NCBI GenBank assembly: GCA_017792465.1
Contig: CP051234.1
Location: 3,442,501 to 3,506,500 of the forward strand
Direction: 5' to 3'
Source: Filomicrobium sp.
GTDB lineage: Bacteria; Pseudomonadota; Alphaproteobacteria; Rhizobiales; Hyphomicrobiaceae
DNA: 64,000 bases
The position numbers and the translations under genes are program-made. Shown in pieces: positions 57,904 to 64,000 of the stretch. How positions within the stretch are numbered: the stretch's first letter is position 1; each line of letters begins with the position of its first letter. Below the pieces are notes generated by a model that ran no database searches, had not been told where the DNA came from, and saw only the letters and a program-made list of their open reading frames with translations.

Positions 57904-57958
57904 TCACGCGCCAGCACCGCCACCTTCGGTTGCAAGCCACGCGCCGCAGCAGGCTTTG
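57904..57958 (-). pseudogene. duplicated 3' end of glyQ (last 17 codons plus stop)
   Basis: These 55 bases match 58667-58721, the true end of glyQ, at 51 positions. Read leftward they encode the same 17 residues ([17 protein letters not shown]) and a stop. All four differences fall at third codon positions and are synonymous. The match stops abruptly at 57958/57959. It looks like the tail of an older or foreign glyQ allele left behind by recombination. Confidence 0.85.
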
Positions 57959-57967
57959 TTGTCGAAT

Positions 57968-58657
57968 TCAGTCTCTGGTCAGTTGGTAGAGAAGAAAGCC
58001 TGAGGCGAACAGAATCCAGGGGATGATTGGGTTCCAGAAAGGTATGAGCAATGCCGGTAGCAGGCCACCTCTTTGCCTTCCCATATTCGTCACTGGAAGC
58101 AAGGATACTCCCGCGACTTCGTAATTCTCTGGGTACATCAAGTCATTTGAGCCGAGGTCGTAAGACAGTTCTGGTAGGCCTCCATGAGGGGTGGGAATCA
58201 TTTGCAGTCTTTGCTTCCCCGGGCGTTTGTAAACAAAGGCGTGTGGGGACCCGATCGGCTCTCCATCAAGCGTATGAATAATTGCCACGTCTCGTCTGTG
58301 GAGCGCGACGATGATTTTTGTTTTTTCTGTCAATCCTAATGCGGCAGGGCCTCCGCGGGCATCGACAAACCAGCCCTTTTCAAACCGACCGTCGGGATCG
58401 TATCGCTGGATGCGGGAGAGGTGCATTGTGAATGTGTAGATTCGCCCATTTGGGCCAAGAAGCCCCTGGCCGGTCGATGGCAATTCAACGTAGTCGAGTG
58501 TTGATCCGGCTAACGGAACCAGCCAGCAGCCGAAAAATCCAATTGCACCGGCAGAAACTAGGACGCCAGCTATCGGATGCCCACGGCGATAGATGTTTCT
58601 AGCGGTTAGTAAGAAACCGACAAGAAACGCTACCAGGATCAAATAAGAGAGGTTCAT
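57968..58657 (-). CDS. orphan membrane protein inserted next to glyQ
   Basis: I do not recognise this 229-residue protein. It has membrane segments at residues 4-18 and 29-48 and at the C-terminus (PIIPWILFASGFLLYQLT). Between them lies a soluble part with beta-propeller-like phrases (GPNGRIYTFTMHLSRIQRYD, HTLDGEPIGSPHAFVYKRPG). Its composition is near 48% GC, unlike its neighbours. It begins 9 bases after the glyQ stop and ends 9 bases before the duplicated glyQ tail, so it fills the inserted segment almost exactly. Confidence 0.65.
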   Translation of the reverse strand: MNLSYLILVAFLVGFLLTARNIYRRGHPIAGVLVSAGAIGFFGCWLVPLAGSTLDYVELPSTGQGLLGPNGRIYTFTMHLSRIQRYDPDGRFEKGWFVDARGGPAALGLTEKTKIIVALHRRDVAIIHTLDGEPIGSPHAFVYKRPGKQRLQMIPTPHGGLPELSYDLGSNDLMYPENYEVAGVSLLPVTNMGRQRGGLLPALLIPFWNPIIPWILFASGFLLYQLTRD

Positions 58658-58666
58658 TCTCCGGGG

Positions 58667-59680
58667 TCAAGCGCCGGCGCCGCCACCTTCGGTTGCAAGC
58701 CAGGCGCCGCAGCAGGCTTTGGAGAGTTCGCGCACGCGCAGGATGTAGCTCTGGCGTTCGGTGACGGAGATCACGCCGCGGGCATCGAGCAGGTTGAAGA
58801 CGTGGCTCGCCTTGATGGCCTGGTCGTAGGCGGGAAGCGCGAGCAGGTGCTTGTCACCGCCGGTTCCCTTGTCGAGCAGCGATTTGCATTCGGCTTCGGC
58901 GTCCTTGAAGTGCTGCAGCAGCATCTCGGTATTGGCGTGCTCGAAGTTGAAGCGCGAATATTCCTGCTCGGCCTGCAGGAAGACGTCCCCGTAGGTGATT
59001 TTGTTTTCGCCTGTGCCGCCGTTGTAGTTGAGGTCGTAGACGCGGTCGACGCCTTGGACGTACATCGCGAGGCGTTCGAGGCCGTAAGTGATTTCGCCGG
59101 AGACCGGGCGGCAATCGTAGCCGCCGACCTGCTGGAAATAGGTGAACTGCGTCACCTCCATGCCGTTGCACCAGACTTCCCAGCCTAAGCCCCAGGCGCC
59201 GAGCGTCGGGCTTTCCCAGTCGTCCTCGACGAAGCGGATGTCGTTCAAGGTCGGGTCGATGCCGATGCGGTCGAGGCTTTGCAGGTAGAGTTCGAGGATG
59301 TTGGGCGGCGACGGCTTCAGGAGCACCTGGAACTGGTAGTAGTGCTGCAGGCGGTTGGGGTTTTCGCCGTAGCGGCCGTCCTTGGGGCGGCGCGAGGGCT
59401 GGACGTAGGCGGCTTTCCAGTTCCTGGGGCCAAGCGAGCGCAAGGTGGTGGCCGGGTGGAAGGTCCCGGCGCCGACTTCCATGTCGTAGGGCTGGAGGAC
59501 GACGCAGCCTTGCGCGGCCCAGAACTGCTGCAAGGCGAGTATCATGTCCTGGAAGGACTCGGTGGGGCGGAGGGAGTTTTTTTGTTGCCCAACACCCGAA
59601 TTGCCAGCGTTGGACAGGCCTGTTTTGGCAGATGCTGCCTGCGGCACCGATTTCTTGTTCTTCTTGGATCCCTTGCCCAT
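58667..59680 (-). CDS. glyQ: glycyl-tRNA synthetase alpha subunit
   Basis: This 337-residue catalytic subunit activates glycine and charges tRNA with GlyS. The class II core is intact: [60 protein letters not shown] and [20 protein letters not shown]. The first ~38 residues (Lys/Ser-rich, then [15 protein letters not shown]) are extra; residues 23-31 are encoded by a dispersed 25-bp palindrome. The 3' end is duplicated 763 bp downstream. The start ATG fits the promoter at 59716-59743. Confidence 0.95.
   Translation of the reverse strand: MGKGSKKNKKSVPQAASAKTGLSNAGNSGVGQQKNSLRPTESFQDMILALQQFWAAQGCVVLQPYDMEVGAGTFHPATTLRSLGPRNWKAAYVQPSRRPKDGRYGENPNRLQHYYQFQVLLKPSPPNILELYLQSLDRIGIDPTLNDIRFVEDDWESPTLGAWGLGWEVWCNGMEVTQFTYFQQVGGYDCRPVSGEITYGLERLAMYVQGVDRVYDLNYNGGTGENKITYGDVFLQAEQEYSRFNFEHANTEMLLQHFKDAEAECKSLLDKGTGGDKHLLALPAYDQAIKASHVFNLLDARGVISVTERQSYILRVRELSKACCGAWLATEGGGAGA
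59589..59613. repeat. 25-bp dispersed palindrome inside glyQ, copy 4
   Basis: CCAACACCC and GCGTTGG arms with ATTGCC in the centre match the family in the spacers at 51.9 and 54.7-54.8 kb, with several changes. This copy lies in the coding region for GlyQ residues 23-31. Confidence 0.65.
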
Positions 59681-59715
59681 GCCTGAAGCCTGTCGATTGG
59701 AGTGAAAACTCGCGC

Positions 59716-59743
59716 ACTATAGCGATGCTCAGGCGTCTGTCAC
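59716..59743 (-). promoter_or_regulatory. predicted glyQ promoter
   Basis: Read leftward, GTGACA (59738-59743) and TATAGT (59716-59721) are 16 bp apart, about 35 bp before the glyQ start. The site would drive glyQ and the genes after it. Confidence 0.55.
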
Positions 59744-59869
59744 GTGGGCGTTTGTTGGGTCTTTCAGGGCATTATGCTGCATCTGCCGTATGCTGGCCTA
59801 ACTTGAGGTTGAGGCTGGAGAATTCCAAAGCGCAGACCGCGCTCAAAACCAAATCCAGGGAGAGAGAAC

Positions 59870-60076
59870 ATGGCTATTTTGAAAGTCCTCGAACTTATGA
59901 CCCATTCCGATAAGGGCTGGGAAGACGCCACGGCGAAGGCTGTCGCGAAGGCTGGAGATTCGGTCGACAACATCAAGTCGGTCTGGGTTCAGGATTTCTC
60001 GGCGACCGTCGGAAAAGACGGCAAGATCGATCAGTATCGCGTGACGTGCAAGGTCACGTTCGAGGTCAAAGACTGA
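59870..60076 (+). CDS. dodecin family flavin-binding protein
   Basis: This 68-residue protein forms dodecamers that store flavins. The sequence fits the family: MAILKVLELMTHSDKGWEDA, the flavin-stacking Trp in IKSVWVQDFSATV, and the closing YRVTCKVTFEVKD. GGAGAGAGA precedes the ATG. It is divergent from glyQ. Confidence 0.93.
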   Translation: MAILKVLELMTHSDKGWEDATAKAVAKAGDSVDNIKSVWVQDFSATVGKDGKIDQYRVTCKVTFEVKD

Positions 60077-60107
60077 CCTCTTGTGCGCGGGCAGGAGGCT
60101 TCATCGC

Positions 60108-60314
60108 TCAATGATGGCGCGGCTTATAGGAGCCTGAATCTGCGTCGTAATCCAGCGAGCCAAGATCGCGCGGCTCGTTGGATTGCGCCGCCTCCTGCTT
60201 TGCGCGCTCTTTTTCGGCTTCGGCGCGGTGCTTTTTCAGCGACCGGTGGGCGAGCCGGTAGCCGGCGACGAGGCTCGCTCCGACGGCGACGAGAAGAAAG
60301 ACATGGGGCGGCAT
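60108..60314 (-). CDS. small single-pass membrane protein
   Basis: This 68-residue protein has one membrane segment (VFLLVAVGASLVAGYRLA), then a basic/acidic helical stretch (KKHRAEAEKERAKQEAAQ) and the end LDYDADSGSYKP. I do not recognise it, but similar small proteins lie next to S49 peptidases in Rhizobiales. The ATG at 60314 has AAGGA upstream and avoids overlap with the peptidase gene; the longer frame to 60356 is less likely. Confidence 0.65.
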   Translation of the reverse strand: MPPHVFLLVAVGASLVAGYRLAHRSLKKHRAEAEKERAKQEAAQSNEPRDLGSLDYDADSGSYKPRHH

Positions 60315-60334
60315 CGGGCCCGTCCTTTCAGATT

Positions 60335-61168
60335 TCACAGTCCGTAACGCGACCATAGTGCACGAGCTTCGGCCGTCGACAAGATGTCGTCAGCCAAAGA
60401 GACGTCCGCAGCGGAAGCGCCCAGAGACATGCCCGGACGGCGCAGCCAGCTCAAAAGGCCACCGCGGCTCATGGGCACGGCGCGCAGACGGACCTTCGGG
60501 CCGTGCAGTTCCTGCATTTTCGTGCGCACATCGCTGATGCCGTCGATGAGGCCCATTTCCTGGGCTCTGGGTGCCGTCCAGAATGCGCCGGAGAAGACTT
60601 CGCTGTCAGGTGCGGAGATTTTCTCGCTGCGTCGCTCTTTGACGACGCCGATGAAGGTGTCGTGGATGTCTTCGAGGATCGCGGTGATGCGGGCGATGTC
60701 TTCGGGCTTTTCAGGCTTGAAGGCGTCGAGCTGGCTTTTGGCGGTGCCCGAAGTATAGATGCGCCGTTCGACGCCGAGTTTGTCGATCGCTTCAACAAAG
60801 CCAAACCCGCCGGAGATGGCGCCGATGGAGCCGACAATCGAACATGCGTCGGCGTAGATCTCGTCGCCCGATACGGCGAGGTAATAACCGCCGGATGCGG
60901 CGACGTCCTCGCAGAAGACGTAGATCTTCTTTTTGTTTTCTTTGGCCAGTTGGCGCAGTCGCTTGAAGATCAGGCTCGACTGCACGGGTGAGCCGCCTGG
61001 GGAATTGATGATGACGGCCATCGATGGGAGCTTCGACAGTTTGAAGGCGCGATGCATCGCCTCGACGGTGGTCGCCAGCGAGATGCCTGGGCGCAATGGC
61101 GTCGCCATTCCGATCGGTCCGTTGAAACGTAGGACTGGTACGACAGGACCGCTTTTGAATGGCCACAT
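60335..61168 (-). CDS. S49 family peptidase (SppA/SohB-like)
   Basis: This 277-residue serine peptidase of the SppA type has the substrate strand VIINSPGGSPVQSS, the nucleophile in EDVAASGGYYLAVSGDEIYA, and the catalytic Lys in TSGTAKSQLDAFKPEKPED. The region VGSIGAISGGFGFVEAIDKL is intact. It probably degrades signal peptides or membrane-protein fragments. There is no clear membrane anchor at the N-terminus. AAGGGGG precedes the ATG. Confidence 0.92.
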   Translation of the reverse strand: MWPFKSGPVVPVLRFNGPIGMATPLRPGISLATTVEAMHRAFKLSKLPSMAVIINSPGGSPVQSSLIFKRLRQLAKENKKKIYVFCEDVAASGGYYLAVSGDEIYADACSIVGSIGAISGGFGFVEAIDKLGVERRIYTSGTAKSQLDAFKPEKPEDIARITAILEDIHDTFIGVVKERRSEKISAPDSEVFSGAFWTAPRAQEMGLIDGISDVRTKMQELHGPKVRLRAVPMSRGGLLSWLRRPGMSLGASAADVSLADDILSTAEARALWSRYGL

Positions 61169-61308
61169 ATGTGCCCCCTTGGATTGCGTGTTGGCGGGAT
61201 GAGGCGCTGCATGTGAGCGTCAAGGATGGAAATTGCAAGCTCGTTTGGATCAGCGAGGCTTATATCGCAACGATCAGAGCGATTTACCAGTTCGTCGGCG
61301 AGGGGGCT

Positions 61309-62184
61309 TCAGGATTTTGGAACAGGCAGTGGTTGTCCGAGGCGCAGGACCCCGTCGATTTCCGGCGTGAAGGCGTTGCCTTGCGAATGCAAGACGAGTC
61401 CGGGGTGAATGACGAGGCTGCCGCGGCTTCCCTTGGTTCCGCGGACAATGACGCGGTTCGCGGGTTCACCTTGCCGGGGGTAGATCGGCAGCACGCTAAT
61501 TGAGCCGAAGCGGCCTGCAAAACTGGCGAGGACTTCGCTGAGGGCTTCGGCCTTGTGGATCATTAAGGCCGTGCCGCCTTGTTGAGCCATGCGCGCCATG
61601 AAACGTCCCCAGTCGTTGAGGTTTTGAGCTTCGTCCATGGCGTGGGAGGCGGCTTTCAGCCGTTCGCCACTGGGCGTGCCTTGCCGGGCGCCCATGAATG
61701 GTGGATTGGCGACGACGTAAGCGAAAGAGTTGTCGCGCAGGCCTATCGATTGGATTTGGGCTGTGCTGGCGCCGATTGCTGCTTCAATGCAGGCGACGCG
61801 TCCTGTTAGATCGTTGCGCGCGATGTTCTGGCGGGCCAGATCGCAAAGTTCTGACTGTTTCTCCATCAGCGTGACATTGAGCGAACTTATGCGCCGGGCC
61901 GCACATAGGCCGATCGTGCCGACGCCAGCGCCAAGGTCCAAGAGTGGGCTGCCCGCTGCCCGATCCGCATCAATCGCCGCGGCCAGAAGGACGGCGTCAA
62001 TCCCGGCGCGATACCCGCGTTTAGGTTGCAGGATGCGCAGTTCCCCGCCAAGAAAGGCGTCGTCGGTGACGTTGCTCTCGTCTGCAAGTCCTGTTGCAGC
62101 GCGTTCGGGGGGCGCTGTTTCTGGTATTGGATCGGAATTTGCGGCGTCAACGAGGCCGGCGCCGGGCTCAGGAACCTTCGTCAT
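61309..62184 (-). CDS. N6-adenine methyltransferase, TrmN6-like
   Basis: This 291-residue SAM-dependent enzyme resembles the tRNA1(Val) A37 N6-methyltransferase family. The SAM site is LDLGAGVGTIGLCAARR and the adenine-binding motif is NPPF in VVANPPFMGARQG. The KRGYRAGIDAVLLAAAI element before the SAM site is typical. The ATG at 62184 overlaps the end of the DUF2007 gene by 17 bp; a TTG at 62205 is an alternative start. Confidence 0.88.
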   Translation of the reverse strand: MTKVPEPGAGLVDAANSDPIPETAPPERAATGLADESNVTDDAFLGGELRILQPKRGYRAGIDAVLLAAAIDADRAAGSPLLDLGAGVGTIGLCAARRISSLNVTLMEKQSELCDLARQNIARNDLTGRVACIEAAIGASTAQIQSIGLRDNSFAYVVANPPFMGARQGTPSGERLKAASHAMDEAQNLNDWGRFMARMAQQGGTALMIHKAEALSEVLASFAGRFGSISVLPIYPRQGEPANRVIVRGTKGSRGSLVIHPGLVLHSQGNAFTPEIDGVLRLGQPLPVPKS

Positions 62185-62398
62185 AGAGCCATTTTCCCAA
62201 GTCAACTTCTTTAATCAGCTTACGGGCTTCTTCGGCATTATCTTCGTGGACCAGAAGCCGGCGGGGAAGCATGCCAATCGAACCTTCCAGAATACTCATG
62301 TTGGAATCCGCGATAAGCGCGGTGATCCCGGCCTGTTGCAGCAGGTTTTCCAGATAGTTCAAAAGGACCGGATCGTTGGTTCGGACAAGCTCGCGCAT
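62168..62398 (-). CDS. DUF2007 family protein
   Basis: This 76-residue protein fits the DUF2007 family, which has a GlnB-like fold: MRELVRTNDPVLLNYLENLL, then GITALIADSNMSI and LVHEDNAEEARKLIKE. The family is described as a putative signal transducer; no ligand is known. It overlaps the methyltransferase gene and is divergent from the polyprenyl synthase gene, as in many Rhizobiales. Confidence 0.9.
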   Translation of the reverse strand: MRELVRTNDPVLLNYLENLLQQAGITALIADSNMSILEGSIGMLPRRLLVHEDNAEEARKLIKEVDLGKWLYDEGS

Positions 62399-62526
62399 TC
62401 GTCAAATTCTTCTGTTTGGTCGTCTCGCCTTGAGTTTAGGGTGCGGATACGGCAAAGAGGCGTTAGTCTTCGACCTCAGCGGTTCGAAATGGCTGTTTAG
62501 AAACTTGCAAGACCGAGGTAACGACA

Positions 62527-63543
62527 TTGGGCGTTGTTGTCCGATTTGAAGAAGCGAGAGATCCAAAACAAGGGCTGCAGCCCCTTCTCGATCTTGTTCG
62601 CGACGACATGGAAGGGATCAACCGCCTGATCCTAGACCGCGCGGTCTCGGATGTCGAAATGATACCTGAGCTGGCGCATCACCTGATTGATTCAGGGGGG
62701 AAGCGTCTACGGCCGATGCTGACTCTGGCGACGGCGAAAATGACAGGATTTGAGGGCAACGAGCACATCCGCGTTGCTGCTGCCGTCGAATTCATGCACA
62801 CGGCGACGTTGCTGCATGACGATGTAGTCGATGAAAGCGACTATCGCCGGGGCAAACTTGCTGCGAGGACGATCTGGGGCAACCAGGCAAGCGTTCTGGT
62901 CGGGGACTTCCTGCTCGGGCAGGCGTTCCGTATGCTCGTTGACGTCGGAAACCTGCAAGTCCTTAGGATTTTGTCGAACGCGGCTGCGGTGATCGCCGAG
63001 GGCGAAGTCATGCAGTTGTCGGCAGCCAAGAACCTGGCGACGACCGAGGATGAATACCTCAGCATCGTCAACGCCAAGACGGCGGCTCTGTTTCTTGGGG
63101 CGGCCGAGTCCGGGGCGGCTTTGGCTGAGCGTCCGGCCGAAGAACTGGCTGCGCTGCGCTCCTACGGCAAGAACCTGGGGATCGCCTTCCAGCTCATCGA
63201 CGATGCGCTCGATTATTCTGGCGACAGCAAAAACCTTGGCAAGGCGGTCGGCGACGACTTCCGCGAAGGCAAGGTGACGCTTCCGGTCATTCTGGCGTTC
63301 CGCCGGGGGAACCAGGAAGAGCGGTATTTCTGGTCGCGCACGATCGGCGACGGCAAGATTGAGGATGGCGACCTGGAGCGCGCGGTGTCGCTGATCCAGC
63401 AGCACGGGGCCATCGAAGCGACAGTTGATCGAGCCAAGTCCTACGGCACGATTGCCTGGGATGCGATGGAGATCTTCTCAGGCTCGCCTCAGAAGGAAGC
63501 TTTGCAGGCGGTCATCGGGTTCTGCATCAGCCGGGCGCACTGA
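62527..63543 (+). CDS. polyprenyl (octaprenyl-type) diphosphate synthase
   Basis: This 338-residue trans-prenyltransferase builds the ubiquinone side chain from IPP. The two Asp-rich motifs are LLHDDVVDESDYRRG (near residue 97) and FQLIDDALDYSGD. The Lys/Arg site SGGKRLRPML is intact. It most resembles IspB/DdsA enzymes; the chain length made cannot be read reliably. The start is TTG, seven bases after GAGGT. Confidence 0.93.
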   Translation: MGVVVRFEEARDPKQGLQPLLDLVRDDMEGINRLILDRAVSDVEMIPELAHHLIDSGGKRLRPMLTLATAKMTGFEGNEHIRVAAAVEFMHTATLLHDDVVDESDYRRGKLAARTIWGNQASVLVGDFLLGQAFRMLVDVGNLQVLRILSNAAAVIAEGEVMQLSAAKNLATTEDEYLSIVNAKTAALFLGAAESGAALAERPAEELAALRSYGKNLGIAFQLIDDALDYSGDSKNLGKAVGDDFREGKVTLPVILAFRRGNQEERYFWSRTIGDGKIEDGDLERAVSLIQQHGAIEATVDRAKSYGTIAWDAMEIFSGSPQKEALQAVIGFCISRAH

Positions 63544-63642
63544 TTTCTATAGCGCCGGGCTCGCCACTGGTGCGAGCCGGCGAGTTTCCGTTCGCTGCAG
63601 CGTTGCTGACCGGGGCTGATCCGCATCTATGCACGCATTTAT

Positions 63643-63672
63643 AGGACCACCGCTTTTGAGGGCAGTGGTCCT
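63643..63672. terminator. hairpin between converging genes, likely terminator
   Basis: AGGACCAC and GTGGTCCT form a perfect 8-bp stem about 100 bp after the polyprenyl synthase stop. TATTGTTTG follows, so the T run is imperfect. Confidence 0.55.
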
Positions 63673-63702
63673 TATTGTTTGTTGGACAGGTCTTGCGAAG
63701 GA

Positions 63703-64000
63703 TTAAGCGGCGACGCTTGGGCGGCCGGTCATTTGTGCGCCGCGCACCGGGATCAGCAGGTTGCTACGAATCTCGGGTTGCTGACAAAGCTGCTTGATGT
63801 CGAGGAGTATCGTCACCAGAGGACGATCGGTGTCGTAACAGATATTTTCCTCGTGGGAGAGTTCCTCCTGCATCTTCTCGAATTCACTCGCAATATCGCT
63901 GAAGGGGCCCTGGAACCGGCGACGGAAATAGGCTCCGCCTTGCAGTCCGGCGCGGGTCAGTTCGTTCGCTTCGCCAGCGGTTGCTGTCGGCGGCAACTCG
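63703..64000 (-). CDS. C-terminal part of an unidentified protein, cut by the window edge
   Basis: The reading frame runs leftward from the window edge to a stop at 63703, with no convincing start inside, so only the last ~98 residues are visible. Recognisable phrases are FYRRRF-like (here FRRRFQGPFSDIASEF), EKMQEELSHEENICYD and VTILLDIKQLCQQPEIRSNL. I do not recognise the family. The composition and the convergent hairpin before it support a real gene. Confidence 0.6.
   Translation of the reverse strand, partial: ELPPTATAGEANELTRAGLQGGAYFRRRFQGPFSDIASEFEKMQEELSHEENICYDTDRPLVTILLDIKQLCQQPEIRSNLLIPVRGAQMTGRPSVAA

Noticed and set aside
57904-58721. attL/attR of an integrative element
   Set aside because: The repeats resemble gene-end integration, but the segment is only 763 bp and has no integrase, so I report it as recombination and not as a mobile element.
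58854-59717. 287-codon frame overlapping glyQ on the same strand
   Set aside because: It is a frame-shifted shadow of glyQ, Arg/Pro-rich, with no homology.

Overview
The window is one contiguous stretch of a GC-rich alphaproteobacterial chromosome, most likely from the Hyphomicrobiales (Rhizobiales), perhaps near Hyphomicrobium. The case rests on several gene sets seen together. They are a ctaC-ctaD-ctaB-small ORF-ctaG-ctaE-DUF983-surf1 cytochrome oxidase cluster running into thrC, an M16 peptidase and a GNAT gene; an ATP synthase F0 operon with a separate atpF' gene; mutY divergent from a DUF721 gene, followed by two DsbA-like genes and smc; ispH-thrB-rnhA; and IalB-like and BcsS-like proteins. 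I see no rRNA, tRNA, CRISPR array, transposase or integrase.

Layout. 0.7-6.9 kb: an esterase, a DUF2147 secreted protein, a three-gene DevBCA-type export operon and a DUF533 protein. 7-12.3 kb: a TetR-controlled RND efflux operon read leftward, with a clean operator overlapping its promoter. 12.6-16.3 kb: small envelope and accessory genes (a Cys-containing secreted protein, BcsS-like, phasin-like, rhodanese, IalB-like). 16.8-24 kb: the aa3-type cytochrome c oxidase structural and assembly genes, with hairpins between cistrons. 24-31.7 kb: threonine synthase, processing peptidase, acetyltransferase and a very large membrane GGDEF/EAL protein with altered signature motifs and a proline-rich tail. 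31.8-37.8 kb: YqgE, a DsbD-like periplasmic domain, a peroxiredoxin, rnhA, thrB, ispH and a lipoprotein. 38-41 kb: the F0 operon atpI-atpB-atpE-atpF'-atpF with a good promoter and terminator. 41-46.5 kb: a membrane-anchored SUMF1-like protein lacking the FGE cysteines, a small XRE regulator, a SulP transporter, mutY and a DciA-like gene. 46.7-51.8 kb: two thioredoxin-fold thiol oxidases and smc. 51.8-54.9 kb: palindrome-rich spacers around a small secreted protein, an FNT channel and a GNAT. 54.9-59.7 kb: glyS and glyQ. 59.9-64 kb: dodecin, a small membrane protein, an S49 peptidase, an N6-adenine methyltransferase, DUF2007, a polyprenyl diphosphate synthase and the C-terminal part of one more gene.

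Most of the window is housekeeping: respiration, ATP synthesis, threonine biosynthesis (thrB and thrC), isoprenoids (ispH, polyprenyl synthase), chromosome maintenance and translation. The most unusual part is the glyS-glyQ region. The last 17 codons and stop of glyQ are present twice, 763 bp apart, with only synonymous differences, and they flank an AT-rich orphan gene. glyS carries an AT-rich in-frame insertion of roughly 118 residues. The extra N-terminus of glyQ is partly encoded by a dispersed 25-bp palindrome that also lies in the spacers after smc and before glyS. These look like marks of recombination and repeat insertion inside an essential enzyme locus.
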